The notes under the pieces are model-generated. The model was not told where the DNA came from. It made no database searches and saw only the letters and a program-made list of their open reading frames with translations. A program made the translations under genes and the position numbers. Positions 1 to 8,266 of a stretch of DNA of 64,000 nt are shown in pieces (position 1 is the stretch's first letter; each line of letters starts with the position of its first letter). The DNA comes from Anaerobacterium chartisolvens (lineage in GTDB: Bacteria > Bacillota > Clostridia > Acetivibrionales > DSM-27016), in assembly GCF_003337415.1 (NCBI RefSeq), contig NZ_QPJT01000010.1:1-64000 (forward strand), in the 5' to 3' direction.

Positions 1-27
1 AATTACTTTCTTAATGACTCACAAATA

Positions 28-78
28 AAAATGATGCTAAACTACGCATTTTGAGGTTTAGCACCATTTTTCTCTTTT
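28..78 (+). terminator. Rho-independent terminator, plus strand
   Basis: The arms TGCTAAAC (about 35-42) and GTTTAGCA (56-63) pair and are followed by a T-rich run. It would end a plus-strand transcript entering from the left of the window; no gene for it is visible here. Confidence 0.55.
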
Positions 79-100
79 TACTCCTAAAGACAGGTTACAC

Positions 101-127
101 AAAAAAAAACCAACCGTAAACGGTTGT
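101..127 (-). terminator. Rho-independent terminator, minus strand
   Basis: CAACCG (111-116) pairs with CGGTTG (121-126), and nine A residues at 101-109 give a T tail on the minus strand. It may end the minus-strand transcript of the locus that starts with the LytTR regulator, about 1.1 kb upstream, with the transposon remnant between. The 250 bases that follow (128-383) are AT-rich and I see no gene in them. Confidence 0.6.
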
Positions 128-383
128 TTAAATATTGGATGCATAAATTATTTGTTATACATATTTTTTAAAACATATTAAAAAAATACATTATAATCAT
201 GTATTTCTTTATAGACATGAATATCCAATAAAAAAAGGAGATACATTATATAAATCACGATAATGAAGTTACAAGGCAAACATCACCATACAAAATAGGG
301 CAAATTCTATTGCATTATGTTAACTATACACTCTAATAGAATGGTGGTTACTATAATGAATAGAATAGGCCAAATACTTAAAA

Positions 384-1010
384 TTGATAATAAAAACCAA
401 GAATAAAAGGATATACCAGCGTTATATGGCAGTGCTTTACCACCTTAAAGGTTACCTCAACAAAGATATTGCTGAAATGCTTGAGCTTTGCCAACATAGG
501 GTTGAAACCTATGTGACCAGATATAAAGCAAGTGGCATTGATGTGCTGGCTCTTGGCCATAGCCCCGGTGCTCCTCATATACTCACCGATGAACAGTAAT
601 CCAAAATGGTACAAATTGTCACAATGCATACCCCTGATGAAGTCGGTTTCCCAAACAGAAAGAACTGGTATGTCGATATTATCCGGCAGTGGGTACAGCA
701 AAACTTTGAGATGCAATACATCTACACAGGTATACTTGATTTACTGTATCGGTCCAACTTGAGCTATACTCAGTCCACATACATACTGACCAAGGCAAAT
801 CCCCAAAAGCAAGAAGAGTTCTAGCAGGAGCTCTAGCTTTTTAAAAAAACTACTGGAGCCATTCCTGCAGGAGAACGAAGACAGATTGAAATTTGTATTC
901 CTGCCACCCTACAGCCCAAAGCTCAACTTGATTGAAGGTTTGTGAGCTTGACTGAAATCAGAAGTTATAAATAACGTCTTATTCTCCGCTGTGAAGCAGA
1001 TACACCAAGC
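384..1010 (+). pseudogene. IS630-family transposase remnant
   Basis: The first 71 codons encode an IS630-type helix-turn-helix N-terminus (KDIAEMLELCQHRVETYV, then GHSPGAPHILTDEQ). The frame is broken by TAA at 597-599, resumes in the same frame to 824, and stops again. A later stretch near 890-960 encodes FVFLPPYSPKLNLIEGL, the conserved C-terminal part of the DDE domain, followed by a stop where Trp is expected. The middle of the catalytic domain is missing. The gene is dead. It lies just downstream of the regulator end of the biosynthetic locus. Confidence 0.85.
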
Positions 1011-1084
1011 AGTCCGGTGTTTATTAATTCAATTTTCAAGATCCATTTGCAGGTTATTAATAGATTGTGCCTGCGAATGTAAAA

Positions 1085-1177
1085 TCTTTATCGTGACTTA
1101 TATAGATATTTTTTTCACTTTTCAATATGCAACTGTTCGATATTTCTTTACTTTAGGAGTTTTTATAGCTTAGTTAA
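1085..1177. repeat. Flanking repeat copy A (matches 16087-16163)
   Basis: This stretch shares CACTTTTCAA, CTGTTCG, CTTTAG and GCTTAGTTAACACTA, in the same order and orientation, with 16087-16163. By eye the match is roughly 75-80 percent over about 80 bases. Each copy follows a transposase remnant, so it is probably an insertion-sequence end. The two copies are direct repeats 15 kb apart and enclose the regulator-to-NRPS genes. Confidence 0.6.
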
Positions 1178-1249
1178 CACTACCCGTTTAGTTTCTTGAC
1201 AATTCTCAAACTACAGGGAAATCGTGATTTTTTGCAATGACGAAACCGC

Positions 1250-2014
1250 TTATGCATGAAAAACATTAAATAATTTGTTGTATACATTGCGAAATAATTT
1301 AAATCTTTCTTTAGTCATCAAAGCAGATTCATCTGTAAATAGAAACTTAATCTGGTAAGTTTTGTGCCCGAATGGCAGTATTTCGCTAACCAAGTCAGGA
1401 TTTATAATAAAGCCTTTATGGCAACGGTAAAAATTAATGTCCAATCTCCTTTCCATTTCTTCAAGAGAATCATTCGTCCTAATATGGGCATATCTGGTGA
1501 CTATTATAGTTTTACGTTCATAACGTGTTATAAAGATTATATCATTTGGATTAATTATATTGCATACTCCGTTACATTCTACAATCACCTTTTTACATTC
1601 TTTCTTTAATATTGTCTCACAAACATTATCAGAAGCATTGTATGTGACTGTCTTCCTAAAGTCCAATATTCTCTGTATTGTCTGTTGAATACGCTCGACC
1701 TTAAAAGGTTTAATAATGTAATCAAAGGCATATACCTTAAAGGCTTCGTGAGCATATTGAGTGAAAGCTGTTACAAAAATTATACAAATTCTTGAATCGA
1801 AACCAAATATTTTTTCAGAAGCTTTTAAGCCATCCATTTTAGGCATATTTATATCTATGAAAACTACATCAGGAATTATTTCCTGCACCATATCAACAAG
1901 CTGTCCTCCATTTTCAGCCTCACCTGCAATCTCTACATCCGGGATTCTTTTCAAACACCGTGACAAAAACAATCGCATATAGTATTCGTCATCAGCTATT
2001 ATAATTTTAAGCAT
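1250..2014 (-). CDS. LytTR-family response regulator
   Basis: A cytoplasmic response regulator expected to be phosphorylated by a histidine kinase and to bind DNA through a LytTR domain. Residues 1-120 form the receiver: acidic pair D8-D9, phosphoacceptor D54 in DINMPKMDG, T82 and K102. Residues about 140-250 match LytTR (FITRYERKTIIV, LEEMERRLDINFYRCHKGFIIN). The length of 254 is normal for the family. The start is supported by a GGGGGT ribosome site. It is the last gene after the thioesterase and methyltransferase genes (38-bp gap), so it is probably co-transcribed. No kinase is adjacent; the only unpaired kinase nearby is the Spo0B-type gene at 19051-20370, at the far end of the locus. No agrB or agrD is present. 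The family is clear; the target is unknown. Confidence 0.92.
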   Translation of the reverse strand: MLKIIIADDEYYMRLFLSRCLKRIPDVEIAGEAENGGQLVDMVQEIIPDVVFIDINMPKMDGLKASEKIFGFDSRICIIFVTAFTQYAHEAFKVYAFDYIIKPFKVERIQQTIQRILDFRKTVTYNASDNVCETILKKECKKVIVECNGVCNIINPNDIIFITRYERKTIIVTRYAHIRTNDSLEEMERRLDINFYRCHKGFIINPDLVSEILPFGHKTYQIKFLFTDESALMTKERFKLFRNVYNKLFNVFHA

Positions 2015-2052
2015 TTTAATACCCCCAAAATGAATTTAGTAAATTTGAATTA

Positions 2053-2613
2053 TCAAATAATAAAGGGTATAATTTTTTTCTTTACTTTTTTTGAGTATTC
2101 TATGTACTCATCTCCATATTCTTTAATCAATTCCTTTTCCTCATACCTTATAAGTATATAATAAAGCACCGTTGATAAAGGAAAATATAATAGCGGTATC
2201 AACGCCTCAAACAAAACTATTAATCCTAAAAAGACTATTAAAGTACCAGAATATATCGGATGCCTTACAAGACTATACGCTCCACTAGAGATTATTTTTG
2301 ACTTTTGTTTAAGACTTGGTATGGCTCCTATCCTACGGAAAGCAGAAATTATAGTTAGTGACCCTAAAAGGATAAAAATACCACCAAAAAGGTATTTTAA
2401 AAAAACTGTACCAAAGTTAATACGAGGCTGTTGCACAATCGTAGAAACGAATAAAGGCCCTACAGCTCCGAAAACTAACAATTTTTGTAAAAAAATAGGT
2501 ATTTTTAAGAATACTGCCTTTTTTTCATCGCTGGATAAAAAATACGAATATATTATCATTGTTAAAAAGTTTATTGTTAGAATCAACAATAAACATCTGA
2601 CTCTTTCCATCAT
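2053..2613 (-). CDS. ICMT/PEMT-family membrane methyltransferase
   Basis: A 186-residue integral membrane protein with about four to five hydrophobic segments. It has the isoprenylcysteine carboxyl methyltransferase signature: GAYSLVRHPIYSG around residue 110, then a C-terminal EEKELIKEYGDEYIEY block. Family members use S-adenosylmethionine to methylate carboxyl or similar groups of lipidic substrates at the membrane. It lies 52 bp after the thioesterase gene and 38 bp before the regulator gene. In this locus a carboxyl methyltransferase could cap the carboxylate of a released acyl-cysteine heterocycle; that is inference. The alternative is an unrelated lipid methylation role. The start has a good GGGGAG site. 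Confidence 0.85.
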   Translation of the reverse strand: MMERVRCLLLILTINFLTMIIYSYFLSSDEKKAVFLKIPIFLQKLLVFGAVGPLFVSTIVQQPRINFGTVFLKYLFGGIFILLGSLTIISAFRRIGAIPSLKQKSKIISSGAYSLVRHPIYSGTLIVFLGLIVLFEALIPLLYFPLSTVLYYILIRYEEKELIKEYGDEYIEYSKKVKKKIIPFII

Positions 2614-2665
2614 AAGCTCCCCTTTAGTTCATCAAATAAAGATTTCATCCATCAACTAACTCCAG

Positions 2666-3382
2666 TTAAGTGCAATAAGCATTTTTCAAAATAGTATTAT
2701 TAATAATACCTACGATTTCTTCCATATGGTTATGCAAAAAGAAGTGACCGCCTTGAAACTTATAAAAAGCACATTGCTTTTTTGTATAGCTGGGCCATTC
2801 AACTATATCAAGATCGCTTACATACTGGTCTTGATTACCAACAAATACAGTTATATTGCAGTCCAATTTATCATTCTTAGCAACAAACTGACATTCTTCC
2901 GCCAACTTTAAATCTGCTCTCAGTATAGGAAGGTAAACCTTTGTCAATTCCTCATCTTCAAATATTTCTTTTAATGTTCCCTCAAGCGTCATAACTTCTG
3001 CTATCAGTTTTTCTTCGGTCATACCTCTCATAGTGCTTTCGTACCCGATATGGGGAACCTGCCTTCCCGAAAAGAATATATGTTGCGGACTACATTGTTT
3101 CAATTCCGTTATTTTATGCCCTAGTTCATATGCAAGTAGCGCACCATAGCAATGCCCAAAAAGCACATAAGGTGAACTATATATCTGATTTTCAATCTGG
3201 TCGTATAAGTAATTAATTAGCTCTCCTGCAGAATTACATAGAGGGTCGCTGAATTTTTGACCTCTCCCAGGAAACTCCACCTGGCAAAGTTCAATAGATT
3301 CATGGAGGCAGCTTTTCCATCGGCTGTATAACGTCGCTGAGCTGCCGGAGTAGGGTATACAGAACAATTTAGTTTTAATCAT
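2666..3382 (-). CDS. Type II thioesterase of NRPS/PKS type, Cys nucleophile
   Basis: An alpha/beta hydrolase of 238 residues matching stand-alone thioesterases that remove or release acyl groups from carrier domains. Visible features are the N-terminal FCIPYSGSSA, EFPGRGQKF, the nucleophile elbow FGHCYGALLAYELG around residue 78, a late Asp (NQDQYV) and the catalytic His in GGHFFLHNH. The elbow normally reads GHSMG; here the nucleophile codon is TGC (complement at 3149-3151), so Cys replaces Ser. Such Cys enzymes are known among thioesterase domains. The NRPS in this locus has no terminal release domain, so this protein may be the releasing enzyme as well as an editor. An AGGAGG site lies upstream. 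Confidence 0.92.
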   Translation of the reverse strand: MIKTKLFCIPYSGSSATLYSRWKSCLHESIELCQVEFPGRGQKFSDPLCNSAGELINYLYDQIENQIYSSPYVLFGHCYGALLAYELGHKITELKQCSPQHIFFSGRQVPHIGYESTMRGMTEEKLIAEVMTLEGTLKEIFEDEELTKVYLPILRADLKLAEECQFVAKNDKLDCNITVFVGNQDQYVSDLDIVEWPSYTKKQCAFYKFQGGHFFLHNHMEEIVGIINNTILKNAYCT

Positions 3383-3528
3383 TTTGAGTTCATCCTCCTT
3401 TGATACTCTCGTATATTAGCGGAAATTTTTAGTAGCGCAATTGTGCCAAATACTAAGATGCTGTTGGTCTAGAACACGCCGCCTATATAGACAGAGTGCT
3501 CTAAACCTTTTACCCAGCGTTACAGGCG

Positions 3529-5229
3529 TTAATTGGATGGTGCGTCCAAATTTACCGTCTCATCAACTTTCTTCTTAAGCTTATCGCTGAAGAATGCAGG
3601 TATTATACCAAATATCAATAATAAGCTGAAGAATCTGAATGTATCAGCGAAGCTTATCTGCATGCTGCCTTTTAAGTCACCTTCAACTACAGGCCATATA
3701 TTTTTTATTTCCTGCTTTTGCTCATCAAACATTGCCTTTACTTTCTCCTTTTTATTTTCGGGAGTGCTTTTTAAAATCTCTTCCTCCTTTTGGTCTGCAG
3801 CAGCAATAATATCTTCGAGGGTTATTGCCTTGCTGTCACTCGAAACCTTGATATTACGAACTTTTTCTATGAAGCTTTCCTTAAACTCTGAGTTAAATAC
3901 CTTATCGGCACTTATATTTGCAATAACTTTTTCTTTACCGTTCTCTATTTGACTGTTCATATTCATGCTTAACAAGGTTGCCAGAATAGCTACTCCCAGC
4001 ACCATACCGAAAGTACGCGCAACATTGGTCACACCAGATGCTATTCCTATTTTTTCTGGCGGAGCGTTCCTCACTGCCGCTCCCATTACAGGGGATATTG
4101 TCATTCCAAGACCTGCTCCCAAAATTATTAATCTCCAAATAACGTCCCAGCGGGCTGAAGCAACATCAAGGTCACCAAATAAGAACACCGCCAATGATGC
4201 TATCGCAATCCCCAGCACGCCAAATATTCGGCATCCGAATTTATGTGAAAGTGGCCCACCAACAATAGAGAATACCATCATGGCTATAGGCATTGCTATT
4301 GTCGTCATTCCTGCATCCAGTACAGACATTCCCATAAAACGCGTCAAGTAAAAAGCAACGAGGAAAGAGCCTGCCATCAAACCTGCAGTTGCAAACACCA
4401 ACGTAATAGTAGCAGCACTAAAAGATTTGATTTTCATCAACCACATTGGAAGCATAGGTTCTTTTGATTTAAGCTCAATAATAATAAAGGCTATTAATGA
4501 AACCACTGCAACAGTAAACAGGGTTATTATGTAACTTGACCCCCATCCCTTATCAGGTGCTTGAACCAAGCCGAAAGTTACAGTCAGCATTGAAATAGAG
4601 ATAGCAAGTATACCGGGTATATCCATATACCGGCTTGCGGTTTTATCATACGATTCGTTTAAGAGTATGGCAGAGAAAATGAAAGATATTATTCCCAGCG
4701 GCAGATTCACATAAAATATTGCCTGCCAATTAAATATTTCAGTGAGTACACCCCCCAATGCCGGTCCACAAGCAGCAGCAAGGCCACCAATAGCTCCCCA
4801 TAAACCAATTATCATTCCGAGCTTCTTCATCGTGAAAATTTCTATAATCAACGGAACAGTAACAGGCACTAAAATAGCTGCTGATAGGCCTTGTAGTACC
4901 CTGAATATAATCAACATCTGCAATGAAGTTGAAAGTCCTGACAAACAGGACGAGAGGGTAAAAGCGAAGAGACCGAAAAGAAAGAATTTTTTACGTCCGA
5001 ACTGGTCAGCCAATCTGGATGCAGTAATCATTAATACTGCAAAGGCGATATTGTATCCATTAATTACCCAAGATATATCTTTAACATTGGTATGAAAATA
5101 ATCCGTCATTTTAGGCAGCGAGATGTTGACAATTGTAGTATCAAGCAATGCCATAAAGAATCCTAATATAATTGCTATAAAAGCAGCTACTTTTCTATGT
5201 TTGCAATTTTCCTTCTTGCAACCGTTCAT
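3529..5229 (-). CDS. DHA2-family (EmrB/QacA) MFS drug exporter
   Basis: A 14-helix proton-driven exporter of 566 residues. Typical motifs are LDTTIVNISLP in helix 1, RLADQFGRKK in the first loop, and GPALGGVLTEIF in helix 5. A long hydrophilic insert (about residues 425-520) before the last helix is common in this family. Its ATG overlaps the stop of the TetR gene by four bases, so the two are translationally coupled. The likely role is export of, or immunity to, the product of the neighbouring biosynthetic genes, with TetR relieving repression when the compound builds up. That link rests on position. Confidence 0.95.
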   Translation of the reverse strand: MNGCKKENCKHRKVAAFIAIILGFFMALLDTTIVNISLPKMTDYFHTNVKDISWVINGYNIAFAVLMITASRLADQFGRKKFFLFGLFAFTLSSCLSGLSTSLQMLIIFRVLQGLSAAILVPVTVPLIIEIFTMKKLGMIIGLWGAIGGLAAACGPALGGVLTEIFNWQAIFYVNLPLGIISFIFSAILLNESYDKTASRYMDIPGILAISISMLTVTFGLVQAPDKGWGSSYIITLFTVAVVSLIAFIIIELKSKEPMLPMWLMKIKSFSAATITLVFATAGLMAGSFLVAFYLTRFMGMSVLDAGMTTIAMPIAMMVFSIVGGPLSHKFGCRIFGVLGIAIASLAVFLFGDLDVASARWDVIWRLIILGAGLGMTISPVMGAAVRNAPPEKIGIASGVTNVARTFGMVLGVAILATLLSMNMNSQIENGKEKVIANISADKVFNSEFKESFIEKVRNIKVSSDSKAITLEDIIAAADQKEEEILKSTPENKKEKVKAMFDEQKQEIKNIWPVVEGDLKGSMQISFADTFRFFSLLLIFGIIPAFFSDKLKKKVDETVNLDAPSN

Positions 5230-5873
5230 AATTTTTCATCCTCCTCATTATTCATGTTATTTTTCAATATAAAACTATCCTTTTCTGCACCTAGAACTCT
5301 TTCCAAAAAATCTTCGATGGCCCTTAGCTTGGCCGAATAGATTGCCTCGTCGTATTTTAAAAGCTTTAACGTATCATACACTCCACTTATACCAGCAACA
5401 ATCATTTCGGCAGCATCTTCTGGATATTGTGCATTAAATACCCCTTCATAAATACCGATACGAATCAATCTTCCTACTATAGGTATTAACGTCTTTCTGC
5501 TTTCAATCTTAAACATCTGATGAAGCAAAATATTCTCCTCACGATGAACAAATTCAATGGTTTCCTTGTTCCAACCGCCAAAGTCAATAATACAGAATAT
5601 CACCTTTTGCAGTTTCTGGTTTACGCTTAAGTTCTCATTATCTTCTATTGCCTTTGCTTGTTTTGCAATATTTTCAGTACTACGTCGCATCATCGCATCC
5701 AGGACTTCATCTTTTGATTTAAAATAATTATAGAAAGTCCCTTGAGCTACATTCATATGCTTGACTATATCGCTGACAGCAGTTTTTTCATATCCGTTTT
5801 TCATGAAAAGCTCTTGCGCAACATCAAGTATCTCTGTTCTTCGCTCATCTCGATCTTTTGTTATCCTTGACAA
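5226..5873 (-). CDS. TetR-family repressor of the exporter
   Basis: A 215-residue regulator with an N-terminal TetR helix-turn-helix (RTEILDVAQELFMKNGYEKT, then AQGTFYNYFKSKDEVLDAM) and a variable C-terminal ligand domain. The start is TTG with an AGGAGGG site seven bases upstream. Its own promoter carries a long inverted repeat centred near 5913, consistent with autoregulation and control of the exporter that follows. The 3' end overlaps the exporter gene by four bases. The ligand is probably the locus product or a related toxicant; this is not shown. Confidence 0.95.
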   Translation of the reverse strand: MSRITKDRDERRTEILDVAQELFMKNGYEKTAVSDIVKHMNVAQGTFYNYFKSKDEVLDAMMRRSTENIAKQAKAIEDNENLSVNQKLQKVIFCIIDFGGWNKETIEFVHREENILLHQMFKIESRKTLIPIVGRLIRIGIYEGVFNAQYPEDAAEMIVAGISGVYDTLKLLKYDEAIYSAKLRAIEDFLERVLGAEKDSFILKNNMNNEEDEKL

Positions 5874-5891
5874 TTTATCACCCTCCTTTAA

Positions 5892-5963
5892 TACAATATA
5901 ATGTTGACTGATTGTCAGTCAACATTATATTGTATTTCCGACAATCAGTCAACATTATATTGT
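5892..5963 (-). promoter_or_regulatory. TetR operator cluster overlapping a consensus promoter
   Basis: A perfect 20-bp inverted repeat (arms 5892-5911 and 5915-5934, 3-bp spacer) has the core TTGACTGA/TCAGTCAA. A third half-site in the same orientation as the right arm starts 30 bases further (core 5945-5950, matching on to 5963). On the minus strand TTGACT (5947-5952), 17 bases, and TATAAT (5924-5929) form a near-ideal promoter whose -10 lies inside one arm and whose -35 lies in the third half-site. A bound repressor would occlude RNA polymerase. Confidence 0.85.
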
Positions 5964-6062
5964 GGCAATTTTTACTTCCTTAGTATTCTAAGTAAGAATA
6001 CATTACCAGTTAATATTTTGTAAGAACGTGTTATACTCCCTTATGCAAGGGGGTCATACCAC

Positions 6063-6880
6063 ATGATAAAGATAGAACTTACAACAGAAGAAAAATACTG
6101 GTTAGAAAGAGCAAGTAAAACAGGGAAAGGGCAGATATCTTTCCGTTCGAATATCGTTCTTATAGACAATGCAGGCGTAAGTGCATCTGCAATCGCTAAA
6201 ATGTTAGGTATCACCCATCAAACCGCGCTTTCATGAATTACAAATATAAAAAGAACGGTATTGATGGGCTCAAAGATAAAGAGCATAAGATTGGTAGTCC
6301 ATCAAATCTTGGTGATAAAAATCACGAGGCTTTAAGAGGATTTATGGGTAGAAGCCCCAAAGAGCTTAAGTATCTTCAAACCTGTTGGACAATCCGTCTC
6401 ATGCTTTATCGCCTGCAGAATGAATATAACTTAGAACCCATCTACACTACTGTAAAGAGGCAACTTAAGATACTTGGATACCTCTAGAGATGAAGCATAC
6501 GGTTGTAAATGCCGATGACCATGAATTTGCAGCTAAAATAAATGCCATAAAGCAAGCTATTCAAAATGCAGGGCCTAATGATTTTGTTGTATTCATTAAG
6601 CAAACCCACCCTACCGAAACTATCAACATCATAGCTGATAACGATCCGACACATATGTCCAAAGATACAGCGAAGTGGCCGGAGAAGCATCCATGAATTA
6701 ACCTGTTATTTTTGCCAAAGTGCAGTCCTCAAATTAACCCGGTTGAGAAGGTATGGTGATTTCTCAAAAACAGGCTGTTTGCCAACAGGTGTATCCTTGC
6801 TTTGAGAATATTGAAGCTGTTATATATAGGTTTTTTTGTAAAGTTGCAGCCTGCTAATATTTTACAACTGGCACCGCTAA
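6063..6880 (+). pseudogene. Second IS630-family transposase remnant
   Basis: Three fragments in three frames reconstruct an IS630-type transposase. They are a start at 6063 through VSASAIAKMLGITHQTA, a piece at 6233-6487 (YKKNGIDGLKDKEHKIGSP), and a piece from 6490 ending in PKCSPQINPVEKVWWFLKNR near 6750. Frameshifts and stops inactivate it. It is not a copy of the remnant at 384-1010. It separates the TetR-exporter genes from the U32-like and NRPS genes and probably disrupted a once longer unit. Confidence 0.82.
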
Positions 6881-6918
6881 ACATTTAAACTGGTTTCGAA
6901 TTACTACTTAAGAAAGCC

Positions 6919-8208
6919 TCAGCAGAGTATTTTTCCATCAATTACATCATTAAGAATTTCACGGGATTTATCCAACCATGCATCAACTTCCTGTTTATCA
7001 TACGAAATTACTTTTTCAGCCCAGCTCTTGCAATAAGAACATGTTAACGAACTATCGCCAATTACCCTATTGCTTCCATCAGGGCATTGCATTCCGTTAC
7101 AAACTTTTTTATTGCATTCATAGTTCGAAACGAACTTTTCTACAAATCCATCCAATTTTTTGTTATCGATATAAATATCCGGAAGCTTGAAGAAATCCAT
7201 AAATCTTTTCATGCCTGCCAGCTTATCAGGTTCTGAAGCAGATTCCAATGCTATAAGAGGCTTGCTTACATTGCTCATTTCTTTAATTGCTGGCCACAAT
7301 ATGATATCAAGCAGGTTTCCTTCATACCCCCTTGAGAGATATGCTTTTGCCACATTTAACAGGTATTCAGTCGGCTTTGTTCTCTCCACCAGCTTAATTG
7401 AAAATTTATGATTGCCTGTTTTGTCACAAAGCGCTTCATAGTATTTTACATCCTCGGGCCTAATCCATTCAGCAGCAATCATATGTGTGGGATTTTCAAC
7501 TTTTTCGGTGGTGCAGTTCATTAGATTATTATCCATATAAAATTTTGCCGAACGCTCACCTGTTCTGCTGGCATGTGACTGCCCTGTTGCATGGGACATA
7601 CGGTATGAGCAATTATGCAAACATGCAGAGTTTCCAAAAACTCTAAGTGCGACACCTGATCCCTTGGTGTAATTTAACATCCTCTCGAGAAGTTCGAAAT
7701 TCCGATTAATATACATTTGTAAAGTAATCTCATCGGCCCCCATATCTTCCCAGTACTTTATATGCTGCAATTCACACACGCAAGAATGTACACCTATAGA
7801 TACTTTTATGCCTGGAAAATCCTTTTTGACGACTTTACATAGATAGGGAGAATTTACCGTTATCCAGTCAATACCAATACCCTCAAGATCCTCTATAAAT
7901 TTAATAATTTCATTTCGGCTGTCTTTTTGAAGTTCTTTATTTGACAAGCACATAGGGTTTAAAAGATAGTTGAATTCAAGACCATTTTTATGGCATAACT
8001 TTATGTAATTTTTTAAATTATCCATAGAAAGTGGGGGAAGAACCATAGATGCCCTGCCTCCCCCGATGATATCACTTTTCATCTTTCCGTAAACCGATTT
8101 TATAGATTTACCAGTATCCATTTTTGCAATCTCATCTATAAGCTTAGTGTCAAAATTTGTCGCTATTGAGTACATCATGTTGAATTTTTCATTCGCTGTT
8201 TTGCTCAT
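6919..8208 (-). CDS. U32-family-like Fe-S protein, candidate O2-independent hydroxylase
   Basis: A 429-residue TIM-barrel-like protein resembling the peptidase U32 superfamily. It shows YLLNPMCLSN, then VSIGVHSCVCELQHIKYWEDMGADEITL, then a Cys-containing block VFGNSACLHNCSYRMSH near residue 200 that corresponds to the family signature. A C-terminal group ECNKKVCNGMQC plus LTCSYCKSW follows (about residues 366-395). Family members UbiU/UbiV, RlhA and TrhP are tied to Fe-S-linked, O2-independent hydroxylation; others are annotated as peptidases. In a locus of an apparent anaerobe, a hydroxylation step on the acyl or heterocyclic product is a reasonable guess. It lies 58 bp after the LuxE-like gene and has a GGAGG site. 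The fold call is good, the reaction unproven. Confidence 0.72.
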   Translation of the reverse strand: MSKTANEKFNMMYSIATNFDTKLIDEIAKMDTGKSIKSVYGKMKSDIIGGGRASMVLPPLSMDNLKNYIKLCHKNGLEFNYLLNPMCLSNKELQKDSRNEIIKFIEDLEGIGIDWITVNSPYLCKVVKKDFPGIKVSIGVHSCVCELQHIKYWEDMGADEITLQMYINRNFELLERMLNYTKGSGVALRVFGNSACLHNCSYRMSHATGQSHASRTGERSAKFYMDNNLMNCTTEKVENPTHMIAAEWIRPEDVKYYEALCDKTGNHKFSIKLVERTKPTEYLLNVAKAYLSRGYEGNLLDIILWPAIKEMSNVSKPLIALESASEPDKLAGMKRFMDFFKLPDIYIDNKKLDGFVEKFVSNYECNKKVCNGMQCPDGSNRVIGDSSLTCSYCKSWAEKVISYDKQEVDAWLDKSREILNDVIDGKILC

Positions 8209-8266
8209 TTATATCCTCCTCAATTATTTATTAAATATAAAATTATTCCCTTTTATATACGTGTCA

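Noticed and set aside
1250-3382. An Agr-type peptide quorum system
   Set aside because: No agrB protease and no short peptide gene found near the LytTR regulator or the kinase; only the kinase/regulator pair is supported.
3533-3952. A 139-codon plus-strand frame opposite the exporter gene
   Set aside because: Shadow of a clear 14-helix exporter; no ribosome site or recognisable domain.
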